From the NCBI RefSeq assembly GCF_014337195.1, contig NZ_CP060634.1:186001-250000 (forward strand): DNA of 64,000 bases. The letters run 5' to 3'. The notes beneath the pieces are model-generated. The model did no database searches. It was not told the origin of the DNA and was given only the letters and a program-made list of their open reading frames with translations. This document shows positions 33,124-40,937 of this stretch, piece after piece. The DNA comes from Qiania dongpingensis. Its GTDB lineage: Bacteria > Bacillota > Clostridia > Lachnospirales > Lachnospiraceae. A program made the position numbers and the translations under genes. The stretch's first letter is position 1, and each line of letters opens with the position of its first letter.

Positions 33124-33652
33124 AGTTGGTCCTATGGGTCCTGCCGGCCCTATGGGACCTGCCGGTCCGACCGGCGCCGCAGGGCCAGCAGGTCCCAAGG
33201 GAGATACTGGTATGACAGGTCCGGCTGGAAAAGCTCCGGACGATGTCTTTGCTTCGTTTGCCAATTATGCGGTCCTTCTCACAAACGGTAGCCGGATTCC
33301 TTTGAACCCCCAGGTTTCTGACCCCGCCGGACAGATTCTCTATGATGGTCCGGCCAATATCATACTGGAGCCGGGATATTATCTGATATCCTATGGTGTT
33401 TCGGCCATCCTGCGTTCTGCCGGTTATATGCAGATAACACCCTTTTATAATAATGCTGCGCACATTGAGACAGGCGTTTACTTTAAGACCGGTTCTGACT
33501 CTTCCAGCGCTTCTGGTTCTACCTATTTTATACTTTACGTCCCGTCGCAGACGGTGTTTAATCTGACATTTAACGGTCCCGACACTGCCATCGACGCTGA
33601 GGTTTCTCTGACCATTCTTAAGTTAAACAGGACCGCACAACAGCGGTGCTGA
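33119..33652 (+). pseudogene. Collagen-like (BclA-type) protein, 3' fragment
   Basis: It begins in frame with GAVGPMGPAGPMGPAGPTG and continues through about ten Gly-X-Y triplets into a roughly 140-residue C-terminal domain (LLTNGSRIPLNPQ, LEPGYYLISYGVSA, FNLTFNGPDTAIDAEVSLTI) of the TNF-like BclA type that trimerises. The upstream part is at 6578. An internal ATG at 33134 has no clear ribosome site, so the fragment is probably silent. Confidence 0.85.
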
Positions 33653-33693
33653 TAACGTACCGGCTCCCTTTATCCCGGAGCGTACAGTCCATT

Positions 33694-35043
33694 TTAAAAC
33701 TTCAGGGGAATCTGCCTTTTGTACTGCATCATCACAGAAGTATAGAAGATCCCTTCTTTCCATTCAAAGCGTACTATGCCGTGGTAGCGCTCTGCGATAT
33801 CCTGTATGGAAGATGTCCCGATTCCCATGCCATCCCGCTTTGAGGACATGGGTACGCCCTCCTTGAATATAACAGGGGTACTGCATGTATTGTCTGCGAG
33901 AATCAGCAGTTCCGAGCTGCTGCGGCGCAGGATCCTGAGTTTAATAAAAGTTTGGTTTCCCGACTGGCGCTGGCAGGCTTCTGCCGCGTTTTCCAGAATG
34001 TTCCCCAGCAGTACGGTGATGTCTGTTTCCGATATGGAACAGGACTCCGGATAGTCTGCCTTGGCGTCAAAACGTATATGGGAATCTTTGGAGAGAGCTG
34101 CATAATAGCAGATGACAGCATTCACCACATCATTGCGGCAGTAGAACTCAAGCACATCGGGCGGCAGTTCACTGCGGTACAGGTCGATATAACTCCTAAG
34201 TCCTTTCTTGTCATCCTTTTCAATAAAAGACTGCACGACCGCCAGGTGCTGGCGCAGGTCATGTCTGGCTCTGCGCATATCATCCATGTGCCTTGCAAGG
34301 CTGTCGAACTGCTTCTTCTGTGCCAGTATGCTGTGGTCGGCGTATTTCAGCGCTTCTTCCAGCTGCGTACGGCTCTTGGATATCTCCAGTACCTCCAACG
34401 CCACATAGGACACATAACATGTGCCAAACAGCATGAGATAACGTGATACCATGAACTGCCAGGTAGCATATGCATAGACATCGTCATTGAAGCAGTACAG
34501 CATTCCAAACAGTGACGAGAACAGCGGTATTTTCCAGAGGTGGTGCCACATCGTTTCATCCTGTATCTTTATGGCATCTGCGATCGTATGTCTGAAAAAA
34601 TGGAACAGGAAAGGGCAGGTCAGCAGGTATACAATGACGCGGGCGATGTTGTATACAAGATAAGGATGCTGGTCTGAAAAATCCCAGAAAAACCTGCTCT
34701 CTATGTAGTTGGCATTTCCGAACACAAAGAATGACCAGGCAAACAGCAGTAAATATGTGAACATTAGTTTGGAAAAACTTTCTTTTATGAGTGTAAAGGA
34801 CAATGTCAGATTGACGATCATGAACCCGTAGCGCATGATGGTCGTCCACTGCATCGCCATCTCATACCCGCCCCTGTTGATGAGATAAAAGCACAGGCTG
34901 TTGAGAGTTGCCACAGCCGTTATTAATATCAAGACGTATCGAAACGGGATACGCAGCCTGTCCTTAAACATCAGGTAACGTGGAATGGCAAAAGGGATAA
35001 AATCCAGGTATGGAAACAGTATAACCATCCATGTATCAATCAT
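33694..35043 (-). CDS. GHKL sensor histidine kinase (LytTR/AgrC type)
   Basis: 449 residues. Six or seven membrane segments in the first 210 residues form the sensor, then a helical dimerisation segment with the phosphorylated His in ARHDLRQHLA, and a GHKL ATPase domain (NILENAAEACQR, GMGIGTSSIQDIAERYHG). It belongs to the peptide-sensing class of membrane kinases. Its start overlaps the stop of the response-regulator gene by 4 bases, so the two are one operon. Confidence 0.9.
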   Translation of the reverse strand: MIDTWMVILFPYLDFIPFAIPRYLMFKDRLRIPFRYVLILITAVATLNSLCFYLINRGGYEMAMQWTTIMRYGFMIVNLTLSFTLIKESFSKLMFTYLLLFAWSFFVFGNANYIESRFFWDFSDQHPYLVYNIARVIVYLLTCPFLFHFFRHTIADAIKIQDETMWHHLWKIPLFSSLFGMLYCFNDDVYAYATWQFMVSRYLMLFGTCYVSYVALEVLEISKSRTQLEEALKYADHSILAQKKQFDSLARHMDDMRRARHDLRQHLAVVQSFIEKDDKKGLRSYIDLYRSELPPDVLEFYCRNDVVNAVICYYAALSKDSHIRFDAKADYPESCSISETDITVLLGNILENAAEACQRQSGNQTFIKLRILRRSSSELLILADNTCSTPVIFKEGVPMSSKRDGMGIGTSSIQDIAERYHGIVRFEWKEGIFYTSVMMQYKRQIPLKF

Positions 35044-35765
35044 AGCAGTCCCTCCTCTCTTGCTTTTTGAAACAGATAGGTATGATAGTCACTTTTTATC
35101 TTCTTCTTGTCTCTCTTGGAAAAGAGAACCTTCTCCCCGTTTATCAGCAGAAAATCCAGGTCGTTTATGCGCTCTACATGGTCAAGATTGACGATACCCC
35201 CTTTGTAGCAGGTCAGAAACTGGGGGTATGCCAAAAGTTTGTCCGCCACTAGACCAAAGGGAACGCGGAAGCGAAGAATCCCTCTCTGGCGTGTGTGGAT
35301 CTGAACGTAATGTCCATCCATGTCACACCAGAAAATTTCGCGCAGCAGTATCTTTTCATCCTGTACGCATATAAACCGGGCATTTCGTAATCTGGCTATT
35401 CCGAGCAGGAGCATGGTCTGTTCAAAAGCCTCATAGGAAAATGGCTTCAGCATATATCCGCCTGCCCTTACCTGATAACTTTCTATCGCATGGTCCCGGC
35501 TGGTCGTGATGAACACGAGAGTAACAAGGTCATCCCTCTGCCTGATCTGTCTTGCGGTATCAATGCCTGAGAAGCCCTGCATGTACTGGTCTATGAATAT
35601 AAGGTCATAGGCTGCTTTCTGGAACGCGGACAGAAAATCTTCTCCGCCGGAAAATTCCGTAACGCAAAGTGATTCATCCTCATAATGGTCCGAAAAGAAC
35701 CGGTGCAGACAGAGCTGGATTTCACTCCTGCATTCCAAAACGTCATCAATGATTGCGATTTTCAT
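35040..35765 (-). CDS. LytTR-family response regulator
   Basis: 241 residues. The receiver domain has the acidic pair IDD at the N-terminus, the phospho-acceptor Asp in LIFIDQYMQGFSGID and the conserved Lys in MLKPFSYEA; a C-terminal LytTR DNA-binding domain (FWCDMDGHYVQIHTRQRG, FLTCYKGGIVNLDHVERI) follows. A TTG at 35771, better placed after AAGGAAG, would add two residues. It is divergent from the receiver-like gene at 35952. Confidence 0.9.
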   Translation of the reverse strand: MKIAIIDDVLECRSEIQLCLHRFFSDHYEDESLCVTEFSGGEDFLSAFQKAAYDLIFIDQYMQGFSGIDTARQIRQRDDLVTLVFITTSRDHAIESYQVRAGGYMLKPFSYEAFEQTMLLLGIARLRNARFICVQDEKILLREIFWCDMDGHYVQIHTRQRGILRFRVPFGLVADKLLAYPQFLTCYKGGIVNLDHVERINDLDFLLINGEKVLFSKRDKKKIKSDYHTYLFQKAREEGLL

Positions 35766-35951
35766 GTTCAACTCTCACTTCCTTAAACAAGTTAAAATGA
35801 TTAGTTAATCCTATTTTACACGAAAAAAAAGCGCGGAACAATACAAATTGAAGCCAAAAAGTGCATAATTCAGCCACCCTATATACTGTAGTCTTGTTTT
35901 TTGATATGGTAAAAGCTAGAGATAGATGCGTAGGAAAGGGTGAGAAAATGT

Positions 35952-36314
35952 ATGCAAGCAATTATCTGTGACACTGATGTTAAGGAAAACTGTTTGATAG
36001 AAAACTGTGTCCGTAACTATTATAGGGATAAGGATATAGACGTACAGATAAGAAGCTGCGGGGAGTGGCAGGAGTTGTGCAAAGAAATCAGACAGCGGAA
36101 AGCGGATGTTATTATTATAGCGCAGAGCGGGGTAAAAGGGCTGGATATCATCACAGGGCTGAATGTCCCGGCAGGAAAGGTCATCTGGTTCTCCGATCTG
36201 GATTTTGCCCTGCAGGCATACCGTCTGAACGTAGCCTACTTTAACCTGCTGCCCGTCACGCAGGAAAAGGTCTCACAGGCTCTACGTCATATTGAGACAG
36301 CGATGCAGCGCTGA
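35952..36314 (+). CDS. Receiver-like protein lacking the phospho-acceptor Asp
   Basis: 120 residues with the fold pattern of a response-regulator receiver domain and no output domain. The strand that normally ends in the phosphorylated Asp reads DVIIIAQSGVKGLDIITGL, with Ala-Gln in place of Asp. ATG 35952 lies 11 bases after AGGAAAGGG; a GTG at 35940 overlaps that site. It is divergent from the LytTR pair and followed 77 bases later by two wall-protein genes, so it may tune that system by binding a partner without phosphorylation (inference). Confidence 0.6.
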   Translation: MQAIICDTDVKENCLIENCVRNYYRDKDIDVQIRSCGEWQELCKEIRQRKADVIIIAQSGVKGLDIITGLNVPAGKVIWFSDLDFALQAYRLNVAYFNLLPVTQEKVSQALRHIETAMQR

Positions 36315-36391
36315 TGGCTGTGTTCCAAAGCTCTACGTATAAAAGAATACCGGATATGATTACAAATGAATGAGAAGAGGGGGGATATGGA

Positions 36392-38452
36392 ATGAAACGA
36401 AAAACATTTTATAAAGCAATCATCAGCGCAGGAGTATTCTTACTATTCTGCACATTCCCAGGCGCAGATGCCAAAGCAGGGGACACGGCAGACAACACAG
36501 GCTACGCGATCATCTATGAGTATCTGCTCAAGCCCGCCGATAAAGATAAAACCAGCGCCCTGGCAGCCGGGGATGAGAAGACAGAACTGGATTCTTGGAA
36601 TAGTAGGTCTAACACTGCATCATATGATCCAGATAACGGTACTGCGACAGAATTAAGAGAGTTTGAGGCAGAGGGAAACGAGAATTTCCCGGACAATCCT
36701 TATGTATATGCAGCTCTCACCAGGGAGGCCATCCTGGCCTGGGATGTTCCCGGCAGTAATGAATCCGGGTCCTATTCTTATACCCTGTGTCAGAAACAAG
36801 GGGACGGAAGTTATGTTCCCGTGAAAAACGGGACGGGAATAGATCCGTCAAAGGGCTATTTCACCCTTCATAAACTCAAGCCCGACACACCTTATACATT
36901 TGCTTTTCAGGGACAGTCCCCAGAAGGCGGCAGCGTGATGGGAGCGGACATCCATCTGACAACACGGGAGGAGAATTCAATCATAATTTCCAGACAGCCC
37001 AAAAGTCTAATGGCTCAGGCAGGGAAAGGGGTGATATTTGAGGCCACTGTAGAGGGTGAGCAAGGTAATAGGATTGAGAAAACCATCTTCCAGTGGCAAA
37101 AGCTTGATCGTGACGGAAACTGGGTAGATATTGATGGAGCCTGTGCAACGGAGACAACATCGGATAGTATAACAACCCAATATGCAACTGGGCCTGTATC
37201 TTTGGAAGACGCAGGCTCCCGCTACCGGATCAGGGTAACCAGATATTATAGGACTTCAAGTCAGCCCTCCGTGAGCGACTCTAAAAGTGCAGAACTGTAT
37301 GTGGGAGAGGGCCCCTATGACATGAACCTGCAGATCGTGGATGGTACTGAGAATGAGATCTTTACCTACAGTTACCTGGACGGCGATACTGGAAGTCTAC
37401 ATAATAGGACGGCTGTGCTTTTTGACCCTGGTTCCGGGGATGATCTGTCTATTCCGATAACGGCAGAAATCCAGGACAATCAGGATAAAGCGGACCAATG
37501 GAGGGTCACTATGTTATACGGGAATGCGCCAATGCAGCAGACAACGTATGATCTTTCTGATACCAGCAACGTAATTTTCTCAACTGACCAGCAACCCAGC
37601 AGCGAGTTTATGCTGAAGGGGGAACTTCTGGATGAGAATGGCAATATTCTTGCAAGCTCTGACCAGAAACCGGTCAGCATACTGACACCCGGTGCGGACA
37701 GGTATGCTTTATTATATGATGTAAACGGAGGAAATAACGCACCGGAGAATCTGTCGTATATCGGCGCAGAGGCGGTGGGGATTACCCTGTATGCCCCTGC
37801 AAAGCAGGATAGTGAATTTCAGGGATGGCGGTTTGAAGGTTCCCAGAATCCGCTCCCTATGGATGCGGACAGCCTGCAGACATATCTTACGGTCGAAGAG
37901 ATCAAAGGGGCGGACACAAAAGGGAATAAATCCATCACACTGGAGGCAGTCTGGGCGGACAAGGAGCACGCTATTACTTATGAAGGCGCGGACGGTATAG
38001 ACAATCCAAACCCTGCCGTGTACACATCATACAGTAATGTGGATCTTGCAGACATTAGAAAGGAAGGGTATGAGTTTACCGGCTGGTACGAGGATGCAGC
38101 GCTCACGAAGCAGATCAGAACAATTCCGGGAGATCTCTCCCCGGAAAAGAAAGGGCAGGACATCACCCTTTACGCCGGCTTCAGCCCGCTGAAAGAGGAA
38201 ACCGGTCCTGGAGGCAATACAGATCCTGACAGAAAGCCAACCCCTGCCCAGAATGGCAATCAAGACAATGGGGTAAAGGAAACAAGTGTATCTACCGGGG
38301 ATAACAGCAGTCAAGGCAATGGGGCAAAGAAAACAAGTGTATCTACCGGGGATAACAGCAATGTGTGGACGCTTCTGGCGGTTATGTCAGCAGCTCTGGC
38401 AGCCGGAATCAGCGCTGCAGTGCCTAAGGACAGGAGACGTAAGCAGCGTTAG
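36392..38452 (+). CDS. Wall-anchored surface protein with Fn3/Ig-like and InlB-type repeats
   Basis: 686 residues. Signal peptide (AIISAGVFLLFCTFPGADA), an Fn3-like domain (about 100-195), an Ig-like domain (about 200-310), a beta-rich middle, two Listeria-Bacteroides repeats (YALLYDVNGGNNAPENLSY; HAITYEGADGIDNPNPAVY ending FTGWYEDAALTKQI), then a Gly/Asn/Thr linker, STGDNSN, a membrane helix and a basic tail. The tail resembles a non-LPXTG sortase signal. Paralogue of the next gene. Confidence 0.82.
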   Translation: MKRKTFYKAIISAGVFLLFCTFPGADAKAGDTADNTGYAIIYEYLLKPADKDKTSALAAGDEKTELDSWNSRSNTASYDPDNGTATELREFEAEGNENFPDNPYVYAALTREAILAWDVPGSNESGSYSYTLCQKQGDGSYVPVKNGTGIDPSKGYFTLHKLKPDTPYTFAFQGQSPEGGSVMGADIHLTTREENSIIISRQPKSLMAQAGKGVIFEATVEGEQGNRIEKTIFQWQKLDRDGNWVDIDGACATETTSDSITTQYATGPVSLEDAGSRYRIRVTRYYRTSSQPSVSDSKSAELYVGEGPYDMNLQIVDGTENEIFTYSYLDGDTGSLHNRTAVLFDPGSGDDLSIPITAEIQDNQDKADQWRVTMLYGNAPMQQTTYDLSDTSNVIFSTDQQPSSEFMLKGELLDENGNILASSDQKPVSILTPGADRYALLYDVNGGNNAPENLSYIGAEAVGITLYAPAKQDSEFQGWRFEGSQNPLPMDADSLQTYLTVEEIKGADTKGNKSITLEAVWADKEHAITYEGADGIDNPNPAVYTSYSNVDLADIRKEGYEFTGWYEDAALTKQIRTIPGDLSPEKKGQDITLYAGFSPLKEETGPGGNTDPDRKPTPAQNGNQDNGVKETSVSTGDNSSQGNGAKKTSVSTGDNSNVWTLLAVMSAALAAGISAAVPKDRRRKQR
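38261..38362 (+). repeat. Two 51-bp tandem repeats duplicating the sorting motif
   Basis: Two near-identical 17-codon units (QDNGVKETSVSTGDNSS and QGNGAKKTSVSTGDNSN), with an identical 29-base core. The duplication places a second STGD motif upstream of the membrane helix. Confidence 0.9.
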
Positions 38453-38490
38453 AATATCAACATTTCGCTGCAAAGGAAGGGAAAATGGAT

Positions 38491-40608
38491 ATGAAAAAGA
38501 GCTGTAAAATATTCGCTGCCTCCATATTTCTGGCGGCAGTCATCGCAGGAGTTCTGACGGCAGGAAATATACCGGGCCTTTTGGATGTCGTTACCAGCAC
38601 CGTACACGCAGAAGGCGAAAGCGGCAGGGTATTACCGCTTCCGCCCTTACATCCATACGTGTACGCCACTGGAAAGACATGGGCTATGCTGGCGTGGGAT
38701 GCACCGGACGGGAGTGATCCGCGTTCGGCGGACGGTTATAAGATCTACCAGGACGATGCAAAGACCTCACTGAACGGCGGGGAAAAGATAGATGCTGCAT
38801 ATGGTTATTACCTTGTGACAAATCTTACTCCGGATACGACCTACCAGTTCCATTTTGCCGGCGTAAGAGGAGACATCGAAGGGGAGAAATCCGCTGCCGT
38901 ACAGGCCGCCACCCTGCCCGATGGTTTTACCCTCACCGGTCCTCAAGATCAGTTTAAAAAGGAAGGGGAGACGGCGGAGTTTGAAGTAGAGGTTCAGGGC
39001 ATAGATGCGACAAAGGACATTGTAACCTACACATGGCAGCAATATGACGCAGCCGGTATCTACCAGGGGCAATGGAACAATATAGAAACGTGGGGAGAGC
39101 AGACCAATGTGCTTAAGAGGACCATCCACGCGGATAACCGCGGTGAGTTAAACGGCAAGCACTACCGGGTAAAGGCAGATATCCAAAAGGGCGGCACACA
39201 TTCCGCCATCACCACCTTATATTCACGGGCAGCCACCCTGCATGTGATAGATAACGACGGCAAAGGAAGGGCGGCTGTTGGGCTCACCGCCGTCTATGAA
39301 GACGGGACTCCACTTCCGGAATATAACGGGGAATACTATATAAATCCTGGAGAAAAAGTAACATTAACAGCAACAGCGATCAAGCCAGACGATAGTCCGG
39401 TAGATTCGGGAGCGATAGATATTGGGTATCAAATGAACCAGGTTTTCGACCGTATATATAAATTGAATGAAGGAGAGGAGGGACCAGATAAGAATGGACA
39501 GGTAACAGCCACCCTTCAGACAGGCCCGGGTACAGACGCAGATGAAGGAATCTGCAGACTGGCCACAGAATATAGAACCGGCGATCCGGATGATCCCAGG
39601 GCATACTCTGCACCGGTTATCATCCATATGGGAGAGAACTTAGCAGGGGAATCCTACCAGATCGATTACCAGTTGAACGGCGGTGTAAATGGCCCGGGGA
39701 ATCCATTGGCCTTACCAAAAGACACCCGGGGAGTCACCCTTACGGATGCGTCCAGAGACTACGCTTCCTTTACCGGCTGGTATACAGACTCCGCTACAGG
39801 AGCAGAAAGCCGTATTGAAAATGCAGAGCTGACCCGGGAGCTGCTTAACAGCCAGGCGGATGAAAACGGCGTTGTTACTCTATACGCCGGATGGCAGGAT
39901 TATGAATACTTGGTCACCTACGACTTAGGGGACTGCGAGCCCGCGGATACCCTGGCGAAGGCAGTCAACGATCCGGACAATCCGGACACCTACACGATGA
40001 ACGAAAGTATACTGCTCAAAGCTCCGGTGCGGCCAGGTTACACCTTCCTCGGCTGGTATAAAGAGCCTGAACGTACCAACCGGGTAGACCACCTGCCTCC
40101 ATACGATGCCTCCGACGGGGAGAGCTTCATCCCGCCAGAGCCGCCGGAGGCAGTTACCCTGTACGCCAAATGGCAGCTTGAGGCATATACCATTACTTAC
40201 ATCCTGGACGGCGGGACCAATAACCCAGCCAATCCGGCTTCCTACACTGTAGAGTCGCCCGACATCATACTGGCAGCCCCGTCAAAGGAAGGCGCGGTCT
40301 TTGCAGGTTGGTACAGGAACACCCTCACCGTAGACGGCACAAACGAGCAGCTTGACACCATAACCAGGGGAAGCACCGGAGACCTGACCCTGTATGCCCG
40401 GTGGGACGCAGAGAACAAAAAAAGTCTGCTTGAAAAAGACAATGACGGCAAAGGCGGCAATTCCGGTTATCTCCCGGTAAAAAAGACCACAGGCGGGGTA
40501 AAGACCGGGGATACGGCGAACTCCCTCATCTGGGTATGCCTCATGCTGGCGTCAGGCGCAGGGATTACGATTGGAGTCAGGAAGAAGAAACATAGCAACA
40601 GGGAATAA
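38491..40608 (+). CDS. Wall-anchored surface protein, paralogue with three InlB-type repeats
   Basis: 705 residues. Signal peptide (IFAASIFLAAVIAGVLTA), an Fn3-like domain (VYATGKTWAMLAWDAPDG), an Ig-like domain, a beta-rich segment, then three Listeria-Bacteroides repeats (each ending GWY...TLYAxW), and a C-terminal VKTGD motif with a membrane helix and basic tail. ATG 38491 is 9 bases after AAGGAAGGG; ATG 38485 is too close. It lies 38 bases after the previous gene, so the two form an operon. Function: likely adhesion or surface display. Confidence 0.82.
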   Translation: MKKSCKIFAASIFLAAVIAGVLTAGNIPGLLDVVTSTVHAEGESGRVLPLPPLHPYVYATGKTWAMLAWDAPDGSDPRSADGYKIYQDDAKTSLNGGEKIDAAYGYYLVTNLTPDTTYQFHFAGVRGDIEGEKSAAVQAATLPDGFTLTGPQDQFKKEGETAEFEVEVQGIDATKDIVTYTWQQYDAAGIYQGQWNNIETWGEQTNVLKRTIHADNRGELNGKHYRVKADIQKGGTHSAITTLYSRAATLHVIDNDGKGRAAVGLTAVYEDGTPLPEYNGEYYINPGEKVTLTATAIKPDDSPVDSGAIDIGYQMNQVFDRIYKLNEGEEGPDKNGQVTATLQTGPGTDADEGICRLATEYRTGDPDDPRAYSAPVIIHMGENLAGESYQIDYQLNGGVNGPGNPLALPKDTRGVTLTDASRDYASFTGWYTDSATGAESRIENAELTRELLNSQADENGVVTLYAGWQDYEYLVTYDLGDCEPADTLAKAVNDPDNPDTYTMNESILLKAPVRPGYTFLGWYKEPERTNRVDHLPPYDASDGESFIPPEPPEAVTLYAKWQLEAYTITYILDGGTNNPANPASYTVESPDIILAAPSKEGAVFAGWYRNTLTVDGTNEQLDTITRGSTGDLTLYARWDAENKKSLLEKDNDGKGGNSGYLPVKKTTGGVKTGDTANSLIWVCLMLASGAGITIGVRKKKHSNRE

Positions 40609-40937
40609 GAAAGAACCAGGACATAGCAGCATAAAATTCAGAGCTGTAGACAATAAATATCTACTTGAAGTTCTTCTTTAAACTGCGTATACTTATATAA
40701 GTATGCGTAGTTACACAAACTGAATTTGAGCGGCAATATGCAAAGTATTGTGTTCAACAGTGTTTTTAAACAGCAGACGGAGCGTTCAGGGACAGCTGGA
40801 GCTTATATACAGCTAAGTGTTGCAGGTATGTCGTAATTATTTTTCTGGTATCTCTTCTGATAGCATGCCTTATCTGTATGTGGGCTGAATGAACAGTTTT
40901 GTATTGTGCATTATTAACAAAATATCAAGGAGATATG
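40609..40937. other. Intergenic region with a 32-bp palindrome
   Basis: About 330 bases without a gene. The notable element is a 32-bp palindrome at 40681-40712 (AACTGCGTATACTTAT and its inverse, two mismatched pairs). There is no U-run after it, so an operator is more likely than a terminator. No clear promoter was recognised. Confidence 0.6.

Noticed and set aside
33134..33652. 3' collagen fragment as a complete gene starting at ATG 33134
   Set aside because: It starts inside Gly-X-Y triplets without a ribosome site, and the head of the gene is found beyond the ICE.
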